A stretch of 64,000 bases of DNA from Streptomyces sp. MA5143a (GCF_900290235.1 NZ_OLMK01000026.1:248001-312000), one strand, 5' to 3'; positions 52,035-63,152 are shown, numbered from the stretch's first letter. Made by a program: numbers and translations. Notes: generated by a model from the sequence alone, not told the origin.

Positions 52035-52373
52035 TCAGCAGCGCAGGACGACGGAGCGCAGGACGCGCGGGGCGGACGGGGACCGGGGCGGGGCCGGCGC
52101 GAGCGGGGGGCGCTCCGCCGTGGCCGGGGCCGGTGGACCGACGGCGGGGGCCGCCGGGCGTGTCGCGGTGGCGGGACGCCGGTGGTGCCGGGACGGCGGT
52201 CGCGGGGCCGTCTCCACGAGGTCGTACTCGACGAGGGCCGTCTCGCCTGCGACGGGCGGCGCGCCACTCGCGTGAGCGGTGCCGTGGGCGGCCGGGAGGA
52301 CCAGGGCGAGGGCCAGCACGAGCACACGCAGCCACAGCCGTACGGCGACGGGGGCGTGCGGGGTCGTGCTCAC
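52035..52373 (-). CDS. small secreted or membrane-anchored protein
   Basis: The 112-residue product begins MSTTPHAPVAVRLWLRVLVL, with a hydrophobic stretch to about residue 27 and an Ala-His-Ala-Ser segment that could be a signal cleavage site, followed by a Pro/Arg/Ala-rich low-complexity body ending in Cys. The GTG start at 52373 has only a weak ribosome site. Function unknown. Confidence 0.5.
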   Translation of the reverse strand: MSTTPHAPVAVRLWLRVLVLALALVLPAAHGTAHASGAPPVAGETALVEYDLVETAPRPPSRHHRRPATATRPAAPAVGPPAPATAERPPLAPAPPRSPSAPRVLRSVVLRC

Positions 52374-52827
52374 GGTGACTGTCTGCCCGCCGGGCGCCCT
52401 TCTTGCATCGAGCCGCCCGAAGAACCCCCTGTTCGGCGTACCCGAGGGGCGTACCCGAGGAGGGGACCAAGCCCTCTCCAGGGGCGCGGCGAACCGCGCG
52501 TCCGCCCTCGGCTGCCCCGCACCCGCCCCGCAGCCCCGGCCACCCCACCCCTAGGGCGCGTCGACGGCACTCTCGCGCCGAGGGGCCCCGTACGCGACGG
52601 CGGCGGAGGCCCCCTCACCCGGCGCGGCCCCTCTCGCGCGGCGCGCGGCTTACCTCTCGTCCGAGATGGCTCCACTCTCGTCCGAGATGGCTCCACTCTC
52701 GTCCGAGGTGGCTCCTCTCTCGTCCGAGATGGCTCCACTCATCCGGTGTGGCTCCCCGCCCGGCGTGGCCCGTTACCCGGCGCGTGGCCCCGGCCAGGCG
52801 TGCTTTCCCCCGCCCGGCGCGGTCCCC
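52374..52827. repeat. gene-free region with 21-bp tandem repeat
   Basis: Four copies of a 21-bp unit (TCTCGTCCGAGATGGCTCCAC) occupy 52655-52738; the third carries two changes. The sense reading Met-Ala-Pro-Leu-Ser-Ser-Glu repeats is only a by-product. The rest is Pro/Arg-codon-rich sequence without a supported gene. Confidence 0.7.
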
Positions 52828-53421
52828 TTACCCGGCGCTCTGCTTCTTCGCCTTGGCCGCTGCCTTCATCTCCTGTTTGTGCGCCCGGACCTTGGCCAGT
52901 GACTCGGGCCCCTTGATGTCGGCCACGGAGCGGAAGGAATCCCGTTCGCCGTACGCCCCCGCCGCCTCCCGCCACCCCTCCGGCTGGACACCGAGCTGCT
53001 TGCCGAGGAGGGCGAGGAAGATCTGTGCCTTCTGGCGGCCGAAGCCGGGCAGGGCCTCCAGCCGGGCCAGCAGCTCCCGGCCCGTCCCCGCGCCCTTCCA
53101 GACCCCGCTCGCGTCACCGTCGTAGTGCTCCACGAGGTACTCGCACAGCTGCTGGATCCGCTTGGCCATGGAGCCGGGGTAGCGGTGGACCGCCGGCTTG
53201 GCGGAGAGGATCCCGGCGAACGACTCCGGGGACATCGCGGCGATCTCATGCGCGTCGAGGTCGTCCGCGCCGAGCCGCCCCGCGATGGTCGAGGGGCCCT
53301 TGAACGCCCACTCCATCGGCACCTGCTGGTCCAGCAGCATGCCGACCAGCGCGGCGAGCGGACTGCGCCCGAGGAGTGCGTCGGCCTCGGGATCCTGGGC
53401 GAGGTGAAGGGTGACGTCCAT
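52828..53421 (-). CDS. HhH-GPD-type base excision DNA repair protein
   Basis: The 197-residue protein has the helix-hairpin-helix region LEALPGFGRQKAQIFLALLG (about 130-149) and the upstream helical core of HhH-GPD glycosylases (LGRSPLAALVGMLLDQQVPM with AFKGPSTIAGRLG). The usual catalytic Asp about 18 residues after the hairpin is not obvious, so it may be an atypical member, as annotated in many actinobacteria. It lacks an iron-sulfur cluster loop. ATG 53421 is the natural start. Confidence 0.82.
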   Translation of the reverse strand: MDVTLHLAQDPEADALLGRSPLAALVGMLLDQQVPMEWAFKGPSTIAGRLGADDLDAHEIAAMSPESFAGILSAKPAVHRYPGSMAKRIQQLCEYLVEHYDGDASGVWKGAGTGRELLARLEALPGFGRQKAQIFLALLGKQLGVQPEGWREAAGAYGERDSFRSVADIKGPESLAKVRAHKQEMKAAAKAKKQSAG

Positions 53422-53534
53422 GCCCCCGATGATGGCGCGGACACCGACCCACCGCAGCCCGGCCACCCCCGAGGCGCCGACCTGCCGCAGCCCGGCCACC
53501 CCGGGCCGCCCGCCCGCCGCAGCCCGGCGTCCCT

Positions 53535-54293
53535 CTACGGCCGCCAGTACCCCAGTGCCTGTATCCGCTGCTTCGGCAGGCCCAGTTCCTTGCGGAAGTA
53601 CGTGGTGAGGGAGCGGGTCGTGGCGGTGTCGCAGGCGATCCAGACGTACGGGTCGGGGGTGCCCTCCAGCAGCGCGGGCGCGTCCGACCGCACCCGGGCC
53701 ACGAGGTGCGCGCCGCCGTCCCGGCGGGGGACCGGGCGGAGTTCGTGGTGGTCGGGGTCGCGGCGGAGCGGGAGGCCGCCCACGGCGTCGGACCCGTTCT
53801 CGGCCGGGGTCTCGAACCAGATCGTCGTGAGGGTCGAGGGCAGCGCGCCCAGCAGGGAGTTGATGGCCGGGAGCGAGGCCGGGTCGCCGATGGCGAGGAG
53901 GTGGGAGGGGGCCGGGTCGGGGTCGGTGAAGCCGGTGCCGTGGACGGTCGCCTCGATCGTGTCGCCCGGCTTCGCGGAGCGCGCCCAGTCGCTGGCGCGG
54001 CCCTCGTGGAGGGCGAACTCCAGGCTGAAGGTCCCGGCGGCCGGGTCGGGATCGACCAGGGTGTACGCCCGCTGGTGCGGGCGGGCGGCGGCCCCCGTCT
54101 CCCCGGTGGGCGCGAACCAGAGCCGTACCCACATCGTGGGGTGGACGCCGGTCGTCGCGAGCATGCCGCCGTCGGTGAGATGGATCCGCCGGTAGTCGTC
54201 GGTGACCTGTTCGGCGCCCGTGACGGTGAAGACGAAGTCCTTCGCGCGCAGCAGTTTGAGGACCGCGCCCTCCCAGCCGTGACCCTGCCCCAT
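53535..54293 (-). CDS. siderophore-interacting protein (FAD-dependent ferric-siderophore reductase)
   Basis: The 252-residue SIP-family reductase has an FAD-binding barrel with RAYTLVDPDPAAGTFSLEF (the R-x-Y-T motif) and an NAD(P)H-binding half with IGDPASLPAINSLLGALP and WIACDTATTRSLTTYFRKEL. It releases iron from imported ferric siderophores in the cytoplasm. The open frame begins at ATG 54329, but that leaves no ribosome site. ATG 54293 has GAAGGG upstream and is preferred. The iron box 54333-54351 lies in its promoter, so it should be repressed when iron is plentiful. Confidence 0.88.
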   Translation of the reverse strand: MGQGHGWEGAVLKLLRAKDFVFTVTGAEQVTDDYRRIHLTDGGMLATTGVHPTMWVRLWFAPTGETGAAARPHQRAYTLVDPDPAAGTFSLEFALHEGRASDWARSAKPGDTIEATVHGTGFTDPDPAPSHLLAIGDPASLPAINSLLGALPSTLTTIWFETPAENGSDAVGGLPLRRDPDHHELRPVPRRDGGAHLVARVRSDAPALLEGTPDPYVWIACDTATTRSLTTYFRKELGLPKQRIQALGYWRP

Positions 54294-54332
54294 GACGCCC
54301 GCACCCTTCACGTACGCTTCCCCCACCATTGC

Positions 54333-54351
54333 TTAGGTGAGGCTAACCTAA
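54333..54351. promoter_or_regulatory. iron box (DmdR/DtxR/IdeR-type operator)
   Basis: TTAGGTGAGGCTAACCTAA differs from the consensus TTAGGTTAGGCTAACCTAA at a single base. It is placed between the divergent SIP gene and acylase gene, 26 bases before the acylase ATG, and can control both. Confidence 0.9.
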
Positions 54352-54377
54352 ACCACAGTTGCACGTCAGGGACAGAC

Positions 54378-56723
54378 ATGAGCACCGAGACCTACCGGGA
54401 CGCCTGGGGCATCCCCCACCTCCGCGCCGCCGACGCCCGTGCGCTCGCCCGCGCCCAGGGCCGGGTCACCGCGCACGACCGGGCCTGGCAGCTGGAGGTC
54501 GAACGTCACCGGTCCCAGGGCACCTCGGCGGCCTTCCTGGGTGCGGACGCGCTCGGCTGGGACCTGTTCGCGAGACGGGCCAGACTCGACGACACCGCCA
54601 GACGCTGCTTCGCCCGGCTGGAGAGACAGGACCCCGGCACCGCCGACTGGGTCCGCGCGTATGTCGACGGCGTCAACGAGGGGCTCGCCGAAGGGGCCCG
54701 GCGCGCTCCCGAGTTCGAGCGGGCAGGGCTCGCCCCCGGGCGCTGGGAGGACTGGCACCCGCTCGGGGTGTGGCTGGCCACGCACATCCTGTTCGCCGGG
54801 TTCCCCGCGAAGCTCTGGCGCGAGGAGGTCGTCCGGCACCTGGGCACCGACGCGGTGGGCCTGTTCGCCACCGACGGGCCCGGCACCGCAGGGAGCAACG
54901 GCTGGCTGGTCGACGGGTCCCGTACGGCCACGGGGCGGGCCCTCATCGCCGGTGACCCGCACCGGTTCATCGAGGAACCCGGGGTCTACCAGCAGATCCG
55001 CCTCTCCTGCCCCGAGTTCGACGTGGTGGGGCTCGCCGTCCCGGGCATGCCCGGCATCGCCCACTTCGGCCACACCGGGCACGTGGCCTGGGCGATCACC
55101 AACGCCATGGCCGACTACCAGGACCTCTACCGGGAGCGCCTGCGGCGCACCCCGTCCGGGGGAGTCGAGGCGCTCGACCCGGACGGACGGTGGCGCGCCG
55201 CGCACCGGCACGTGGAGACCGTCGAGGTCGCCGGCGGGGCCGCCGTCGAGGTGGAGGTCGTCGAGACCGCCCGGGGGCCGGTCGTCATCGGGGGCTGCGG
55301 GACGGAGAGCGACGGCGACACGGGCACGGTCACCGGCGCCCACGCGGGCACCGCCTCCTCGGCCGACGCCCACGCGGGCACCCCCTCTGACATCCCCTCC
55401 GTCGGTCCCATCAGCCTCCGCTACCCGCCGCGGGTCACCGAGGACCTCGGGATGAGCGCGCTGCTCCCGCTCCTCCGGGCACGCGAGGTCGCCGATGTGG
55501 ACCGGGCGCTGGATCTGTGGGCCGAGCCGGTGAACGTCGTGCAGGCCGCGGACACCAGGGGCGGTGTGCTGCACCGGGTGGCGGGGCGGGTGCCGGTCCG
55601 GAGCGCGGACAACCGCCGGAGGATCGTTCCGGCGTGGGAACCGGGCCATGCCTGGGAGGGCTGGCACGAGACGCCGTACGGCACGTTCGAGGACGGGGTC
55701 GCCGTCATGGCGAACCAGCGGGGCCCGGCGACCCCGCTCGGCGTGGAGTTCGCGCCACCCCACCGGGCCGACCGCATCCGGGAGTTGCTGGCCGAGCGGC
55801 CGGTCTGGTCGGCACCGGACATGCCGGCCATCCACATGGACACCCACCTCGCCTCCGCCGGGCCCCTGCTGGACCACCTGGCCGCTCTCCCCGACGACCC
55901 CGACGGACCCCATCGCTCAGACGGCTCGGACGGTTCGGGCGGTCCCGTGGGCCTCACCCCTGCCGCCGCCGACCTGCGCGCGCGGCTGCTGGGCTGGGAC
56001 CGGCGGATGGCCGCCGACAGCGTCGAGGCCACGGCGTACGCGGCGGTGCGCGACGCGGTCGTACGGCGGCTCGCCGCCCAGCCCGCCCTCGCGGCGCTGG
56101 CCGTGCCGCCGGCGTACCCGGAGGTCTTCCGGCCCTGGCTCTCGCTCACCGTCCGGATCGGGTTCGCGCTCGAACATCTGCTGCGGGCCGAGGAGTTGTA
56201 CGGGATCGACCGCGCGGGACTGGTGCGGGAGGCGCTGGAGGAGGTGGCGGGCGGCGCGTTCGGGCCGTGGGGCGACAGCCACCGGCTCGCGCCGTGGCGG
56301 GCGCTGGACCCCGTGGACCCGTTCGCCGCGCACGTCGAGCCGGGGCTCGCCGGTGACCACGACTGCGTGCTGTGCACCTCCGCCGTCCCCGGGATCACCG
56401 ACCGCAGCGCGCGTGGCCCCGCGGCCCGTTACGTCTGGGACCTGGCCCGACGTGAGGACAGCCTCTGGGTGGTGCCGTTCGGGGCGTCCGGCACGGCCGG
56501 CTCCACCCACCACCGCGACCAGCTCCCCCTCTGGCTCCGGGGGGAGCTCGTACCGGTCGTGACCGACTGGGACCGGCTCACCAGGGACACCGGGCCCACC
56601 GACCCCGACGAGCACAACAAGGCCGGCAAGCACAGCAAGCACAGCAAGCACAGCAAGGACAGCAAGGACAGCAAGGACAGCAAGGACAGCAAGGACAGCG
56701 AGGGGAACGACGATGAGCGTTGA
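54378..56723 (+). CDS. penicillin-acylase-family Ntn hydrolase, cytoplasmic, iron-regulated
   Basis: The 781-residue precursor begins STETYRDAWGIPHLRAADAR, the start of the mature alpha subunit in this family; there is no signal peptide. Autocleavage before Ser173 (TAGSNGWLVDG) would free the nucleophilic Ser. HFGHTGHVAWAITNAMADYQ (about 235-254) forms the oxyanion/acyl pocket, and the Asn-Arg region is conserved (VMANQRGPATP). Family members hydrolyse amide bonds of penicillins, acyl-homoserine lactones, aculeacin or, in PvdQ, siderophore precursors. The tail ends in (HSK)n(DSK)n repeats. The iron box and the coupled acetyltransferase suggest a siderophore substrate. Confidence 0.85.
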   Translation: MSTETYRDAWGIPHLRAADARALARAQGRVTAHDRAWQLEVERHRSQGTSAAFLGADALGWDLFARRARLDDTARRCFARLERQDPGTADWVRAYVDGVNEGLAEGARRAPEFERAGLAPGRWEDWHPLGVWLATHILFAGFPAKLWREEVVRHLGTDAVGLFATDGPGTAGSNGWLVDGSRTATGRALIAGDPHRFIEEPGVYQQIRLSCPEFDVVGLAVPGMPGIAHFGHTGHVAWAITNAMADYQDLYRERLRRTPSGGVEALDPDGRWRAAHRHVETVEVAGGAAVEVEVVETARGPVVIGGCGTESDGDTGTVTGAHAGTASSADAHAGTPSDIPSVGPISLRYPPRVTEDLGMSALLPLLRAREVADVDRALDLWAEPVNVVQAADTRGGVLHRVAGRVPVRSADNRRRIVPAWEPGHAWEGWHETPYGTFEDGVAVMANQRGPATPLGVEFAPPHRADRIRELLAERPVWSAPDMPAIHMDTHLASAGPLLDHLAALPDDPDGPHRSDGSDGSGGPVGLTPAAADLRARLLGWDRRMAADSVEATAYAAVRDAVVRRLAAQPALAALAVPPAYPEVFRPWLSLTVRIGFALEHLLRAEELYGIDRAGLVREALEEVAGGAFGPWGDSHRLAPWRALDPVDPFAAHVEPGLAGDHDCVLCTSAVPGITDRSARGPAARYVWDLARREDSLWVVPFGASGTAGSTHHRDQLPLWLRGELVPVVTDWDRLTRDTGPTDPDEHNKAGKHSKHSKHSKDSKDSKDSKDSKDSEGNDDER
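56626..56700 (+). repeat. 9-bp tandem repeats encoding His-Ser-Lys / Asp-Ser-Lys
   Basis: About eight units of CACAGCAAG or GACAGCAAG run just before the acylase stop. They give a highly charged C-terminal tail next to the overlapping start of the next gene. Confidence 0.9.
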
Positions 56724-57324
56724 CGCGTACGGCGGGCGCGTGGCCGTCCACGAGCAGGTGATCGACGGCTTCGGGACCGTCCGCGTCCTGCCCCTGGACC
56801 CGACGGCCGACGCCGGTGTCGTCCACGGCTGGGTGAGCGAACCCCGGGCCGCGTTCTGGGGCATGAACGGACTCACCCAGGAGCAGGTCCGGGAGATCTA
56901 CGCCCACCTCGACACCCTCGACACCCACCACGCCTTCCTCGCGCTGCGCGACGGTGAGCCCGTCGGACTGCTCCAGACGTACGAGCCGGACGCCGACCGG
57001 GTCGGCGAGTGCTACGACGTCGAGCCCGGCGACATCGGCGTGCACGTCCTGCTGGCGCCCGCCGGGCGGGACGGGGCGCGGCCCGGCTGGTCGGCCTCGG
57101 TGCTGGCGGTGTTCTCGGCGTTCGTGCTGGTGGGCCTGGACCGGCGGCGGGTGGTCGTCGACCCCGACGTGCGGAACGAGAAGGCGATCGCGCGGTTCCT
57201 GCGGCAGGGCTTCGAACGCGGGCCGGTGGTCGTGCTGCCGGAGATCGACCTGCCCGACGTGTACCTGCCGGAGAAGCGGGCGCAACTGGCGTTCCTGCGG
57301 CGGGACACGGTGTTCCGGCGGTAG
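56713..57324 (+). CDS. IucB/RhbD/AlcB-like GNAT acetyltransferase (siderophore type)
   Basis: The 203-residue protein matches the acyltransferase class used to acetylate hydroxylamine groups in siderophore assembly. It shows WVSEPRAAFWGMNGLTQEQV, then HHAFLALRDGEPVGLLQTYE, VEPGDIGVHVLLAP, the acyl-CoA loop region, and RRRVVVDPDVRNEKAIARFL with a GFERGPVVVLPEIDLPD end. ATG 56713 overlaps the acylase stop by 11 bases, so the two are co-translated. It is probably under the same iron box. No NIS synthetase or NRPS is present, so it may modify a siderophore or its breakdown products rather than build one. Confidence 0.82.
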   Translation: MSVDAYGGRVAVHEQVIDGFGTVRVLPLDPTADAGVVHGWVSEPRAAFWGMNGLTQEQVREIYAHLDTLDTHHAFLALRDGEPVGLLQTYEPDADRVGECYDVEPGDIGVHVLLAPAGRDGARPGWSASVLAVFSAFVLVGLDRRRVVVDPDVRNEKAIARFLRQGFERGPVVVLPEIDLPDVYLPEKRAQLAFLRRDTVFRR

Positions 57325-57336
57325 GAGGACGCTGCC

Positions 57337-57415
57337 GGGGTGGCGGGAGGTGGTCACGGGAGCGCGGGAGGTGGTCTCGGGGTGGCGGGAGGTGGTCTCG
57401 GGAGGGCGGGGGGAC
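57337..57415. repeat. short tandem repeats GGCGGGAGGTGGTCTCGGG
   Basis: Three to four imperfect copies of a 20-25 bp unit (GCGGGAGGTGGTCTCGGG) follow the acetyltransferase gene. No coding signal. Confidence 0.65.
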
Positions 57416-57452
57416 GGTGTCGGGGCGGCCCGTTCGGACGTAGCGTGGGCGG

Positions 57453-57935
57453 GTGACTCCTGAGGACCTGATCGCGCACTACGCGTTGGAGCCCATCCCC
57501 CGGGAGGGCGGGCGCTTCCGCCAGACGTGGGCGGGGCCCCAGCGGGGCGACGGGCGGCCGGAGGGGACCGCGATCGTCGCCCTGCTCACCACCGAGCCGG
57601 GGGACTACTCGGCGCTGCACCGGCTGCCGACCGACGAGATCTGGCACTTCCACCTCGGCGACCCCCTCCGACTGCTCCTCCTGCGCCCCGACGGCTCCTC
57701 CGACACCGTCGTGCTCGGGCCGGACGTGCTCGGCGGGCAGCACGTGCAGTACGTCGTGCCCGCCGGGACCTGGATGGGCGCGCGCGTGCTGGGCGGCGAC
57801 GGGGCATGGACGCTGTTCGGCTGCACGATGGCGCCGGGGTTCACCTTCGAGGGGTACGAGCACGGCGACGCGGGGGAGTTGGCGCGGCGGTACCCCGAGC
57901 GGGCCGCGCTCATCGCGGAGCTGGGGAGGGAATGA
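57453..57935 (+). CDS. cupin domain protein (DUF985)
   Basis: The 160-residue protein is a single cupin barrel of the DUF985 type: HYALEPIPREGGRFRQTWAG, ALLTTEPGDYSALHRLPTDE, IWHFHLGDPLRLLLLRPDG, VVPAGTWMGARVLGG and CTMAPGFTFEGYEHG are all family marks. A metal site could be formed by the His/Glu residues HRLPTDEIWHFH. Substrate unknown. The GTG start at 57453 gives the conserved N-terminus. It may be co-transcribed with the CopC-CopD gene 15 bases downstream. Confidence 0.85.
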   Translation: MTPEDLIAHYALEPIPREGGRFRQTWAGPQRGDGRPEGTAIVALLTTEPGDYSALHRLPTDEIWHFHLGDPLRLLLLRPDGSSDTVVLGPDVLGGQHVQYVVPAGTWMGARVLGGDGAWTLFGCTMAPGFTFEGYEHGDAGELARRYPERAALIAELGRE

Positions 57936-57950
57936 GGGCGGACGCCCGGG

Positions 57951-60109
<2,159 letters not shown>

Positions 60110-60113
<4 letters not shown>

Positions 60114-61009
60114 GGCCCAGCCGCCCCTCGGCCCGCGCCCCCGCCCCCGCCCGCTTCCCCTCCCCCGGTCAGCAGGCGGCGCATCGTCTCCGCCGCTCGG
60201 ACGGCCGCGTCGGCGCAGCAGTTGTTGAACAGCACGTGCAGCTCGTCGACCTGCTCGGCGGCGGCCCGCAACCGCGGTAGCCACGCCGTGAGTTCGGCCT
60301 CCGTGTAGTCGTGGCGGAAACGGTCCTCCTTGCTGCCGGTCCCCCAGGCGGGGCTCCGGCCGTGGAACCGTACGACGGCCAGCTCGGGCGTGGTGACGGG
60401 CGCGAGGGGCGGCAGTGAGGTGCCGAGCCCCTGGGCCATGTCGACGCCGACGGCGATGAGGCCGAGCCGGGACAGCAGGGCCCTGGTCTCGTCCGCCTGC
60501 CCGGGGCGCCACCACGCCGGGTGCCGGAACTCCACGGAGACCGGCCAGCCCGCCGTGCGCTCCGCGCACTCCGTCAGCGTCTTCTCCGCCCGCGGCCCCG
60601 GCGCCAGCCACGGCGGGAACTGGAACAACACGGCCCCCAGCCGGTCCGCGAGCCGCAACGGCTCCACGGCGTGGGCGAAGCGCTCCCAGATCCGGTCGAG
60701 CAGGCCCGGCAGAGGGGACGTCCGGTCGCGCAGGTCCTCGGGGAGCGCCGTCGGCCGGGTCGGATGGCCGGTCAGGAGCGAGAATGCCTTGACGTCGAAA
60801 CGGAATCCGGGCGGCGTCCGCTCGGCCCAGAGGACGGCGTTGCGGCGGCTGGGCAGCGCGTAGTAGCTGGAGTCGACCTCGACGACCGGGAACTGCTCGG
60901 CGTAGTACCGCAGTCGGGACTCGGCGTCGCGCCGGCCGCGCGGATACCAGCCGCCGGCCAGTAACGCGCGGTCCGTCCAGGAACAGGTACCGACCAGCAG
61001 CTCACCCAT
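60110..61009 (-). CDS. DUF72 domain protein
   Basis: The 299-residue TIM-barrel protein starts MGELLVGTCSWTDRALLAGG and contains LRYYAEQFPVVEVDSSYYAL, FRFDVKAFSLLTGH, LGAVLFQFPPWLAPG, PVSVEFRHPAWW, LAVVRFHGR and HVLFNNCCADAAVRAA, all DUF72 hallmarks. Function is unknown; the fold suggests an enzyme on a phosphate- or nucleotide-like substrate. Its stop shares a CTAG with the stop of the convergent copCD gene, so the two coding regions overlap by 4 bases. The Gly-rich tail is low complexity. Confidence 0.88.
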
Positions 61010-61101
61010 GCGGTGCCGGTTACCCGGATTCGGCCGGACGACTACTCGGCGCCACGCCGCACGGCCCCGCTCCTGCGCGGACGAGGGCCCCGGCCGGGCG
61101 G

Positions 61102-62070
61102 CTAGGCGTCGTGGGGGTCGTGCAGCGGCGCGCCCACGAGGGACTTCGACGCGGTGCCGTCCACACCGGCGGGCGGCTCCCCGGCCACCATCACCCGGTG
61201 CATGATGCGCGGGAAGTCCAGGTGCGCGGTGTCGTTGGGGGCCAGATGGACGGTGGCCCGGTTGTCCCAGAGGGCCACGGAGCCCGGCTCCCAGCGGAAG
61301 CGGACGGTGTACTCGGGGCGCGTGATCTGCTCGACGAACAGCTCAAGGAGGAGCCGGCTCTCCGCTCTGCTGACGTCGACGATGTTCTCGACGTAGTACG
61401 GGTTGACGAAGAGGACGCGTTCGCCGGTCTCGGGGTGCACGCGGACGACGGGGTGCACCGAGGCCACCTGATGGTCCTGGAGGTGGCGCAGATACGGGTC
61501 GGGGCCGGAGCGGGCGAGATAGCCGACGCCGAGGCGGTGCTCGGCGCGCAGCCCGTCGGCGAACCGGCGTACGGGTTCGGAGAGCCCGGCGTAGGCGGTG
61601 GCCAGATCGGCCCAGGTGGTGTCGCCGCCGTACGGGGGCACCTGTTCGGCGCGCAGGAGGGTGAGGGCGGGCGGGTCGATACGGGCGGTGTGGTCGCCGT
61701 GCCAGCCGCGCAGGGTGGAGTGGCGGCGGCGCTCCAGCCATTCGGCCTGGTCCATGCCGTGCTTGCGGCCCAGCTCCTGGCGGTCGGCGGTCGTCTCGAT
61801 CTCGGGGTACTCCGCGGGTGACACCGAGCCGCGCGAGCGGAGCCGGATCGGCTCCCCGAAGCGCCGCGCGAACGCGATCTGCCCGGCGTGGTCCAGCCGC
61901 TGCCCCCGGAAGAACACGACCTTCCAGCGCAGCAGCACCGAGCGGATCCCGTCGACCGTGCGGTCGTCCAGGGGCCCGGAGAGGTCCACGCCGTGGATCT
62001 CGGCGCCGATGTACCCCGAGGCGGGGCGTACGTCGAGCCCGTCGACGGCTCCCGTGCTGTCGCTGTTCAT
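61102..62070 (-). CDS. TauD/TfdA-family Fe(II)/2-oxoglutarate dioxygenase
   Basis: The 322-residue enzyme has the HxD motif His124-x-Asp126 (GWHGDHTARIDPP) and distal His291 (RIMHRVMVAGEP), with WDNRATVHLAPND preceding it and an Arg close by for 2-oxoglutarate. The family hydroxylates sulfonates, phenoxyacetates, amino acids and other small acids, some with release of sulfite or phosphate. No transporter or sulfonate gene is next to it, so the substrate is open. It begins at ATG 62070. Confidence 0.88.
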   Translation of the reverse strand: MNSDSTGAVDGLDVRPASGYIGAEIHGVDLSGPLDDRTVDGIRSVLLRWKVVFFRGQRLDHAGQIAFARRFGEPIRLRSRGSVSPAEYPEIETTADRQELGRKHGMDQAEWLERRRHSTLRGWHGDHTARIDPPALTLLRAEQVPPYGGDTTWADLATAYAGLSEPVRRFADGLRAEHRLGVGYLARSGPDPYLRHLQDHQVASVHPVVRVHPETGERVLFVNPYYVENIVDVSRAESRLLLELFVEQITRPEYTVRFRWEPGSVALWDNRATVHLAPNDTAHLDFPRIMHRVMVAGEPPAGVDGTASKSLVGAPLHDPHDA

Positions 62071-62261
62071 CGCTCACCTTTCATCGCTCACCGTTTCCCG
62101 CTTGGGGACCTACCCGCCCCGCGGCCCCTTTCAGCCGGGCACGAGCCCGGCGGGCCGCGCCGTACCTACCGAGAGCCGCCGGTCGGCGCGGTCGGAGACG
62201 TAGGCTCCGACGGCGAGAAGTCGAACGGTGATCCGGGAAGTTGTTGATGGGAGATCACGTC

Positions 62262-63152
62262 ATGAGCGACAAGCCGACCGTCGGCGTTCTGGGCACCGGC
62301 ATCATGGGGGCCGCGATGGCCCGCAACCTCGCCCGGACCGGACACCCCGTCCGCGCGTGGAACCGCACCCGTGAGAAGGCCGAGCCGCTGACCGCCGACG
62401 GCGTCCACGTCGTTGACACCCCCGCCGAGGCCGTCCGGGACGCCGATGTCGTCCTCACGATGCTGTACGACGGGGCGACCGTGCGGGACGTGATGCGCGA
62501 GGCGGGGCCGGCCCTGCGCGCGGGCGCCGCCTGGGTACAGTCCACCACCGCCGGGCTGGAGGACGTCGCCGAACTGGCCGCCCTGGCAGGCGAACACGGC
62601 CTGGTGTACTACGACGCCCCGGTCCTCGGCACCCGGCAACCCGCCGAGGCCGGGCAGCTGACGGTCCTCGCGGCCGGCCCGGCGGCGGGGCGGGACACGG
62701 TGACGCCCGTCCTCGACGCCGTGGGCGCCCGTACGGTGTGGACCGGTGAGGACGGCGCGGCAGGCACCGCCACCCGGCTCAAGCTCGTCGCCAACAGCTG
62801 GGTGCTCGCCGCCACCAACGCGGCCGGGGAGACACTCGCCCTGGCCAAGGCCCTCGGTGTCGACCCGCGGTCCTTCTTCGAGATCATCGACGGCGGACCC
62901 CTCGACATGGGTTATCTGCGCGCCAAGTCCGCGCTCATCCTCGACGACAGGCTGTCCCCGGCGTCCTTCGCCGTGGCCACCGCCGCCAAGGACGCCCGGC
63001 TGATCGTCGAGGAGGGACAGCGCCACGGGGTCCGCCTCGACGTGGCCGAGGCCGGCGCCGAACGCCTCACCCGCGCCGCCGCGCAAGGCCACGCCGACGA
63101 AGACATGGCCGCCGCGTATTTCGCCAGCTTCGACGAGACCGCGGAGAAGTAA
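62262..63152 (+). CDS. NAD(P)-dependent 3-hydroxyisobutyrate-dehydrogenase-family oxidoreductase
   Basis: The 296-residue enzyme has a Rossmann motif GVLGTGIMGAAMARN (about 8-22), substrate loop QSTTAGLEDV, and catalytic Lys174 (TRLKLVANSW), as in beta-hydroxyacid dehydrogenases and imine reductases. The catalytic Lys favours 3-hydroxyisobutyrate-type or tartronate-type substrates over imine reduction, where it is often replaced by Asp or Tyr. ATG 62262 follows GGGAG; an ATG at 62241 would add 7 residues. Confidence 0.88.
   Translation: MSDKPTVGVLGTGIMGAAMARNLARTGHPVRAWNRTREKAEPLTADGVHVVDTPAEAVRDADVVLTMLYDGATVRDVMREAGPALRAGAAWVQSTTAGLEDVAELAALAGEHGLVYYDAPVLGTRQPAEAGQLTVLAAGPAAGRDTVTPVLDAVGARTVWTGEDGAAGTATRLKLVANSWVLAATNAAGETLALAKALGVDPRSFFEIIDGGPLDMGYLRAKSALILDDRLSPASFAVATAAKDARLIVEEGQRHGVRLDVAEAGAERLTRAAAQGHADEDMAAAYFASFDETAEK

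Noticed and set aside
52655..52738. CRISPR array
   Set aside because: Units are contiguous without spacers, and no cas genes are present.
54378..57324. Complete siderophore biosynthetic gene cluster
   Set aside because: No NIS synthetase, NRPS, monooxygenase or decarboxylase is present, only reductase, acylase and acetyltransferase.
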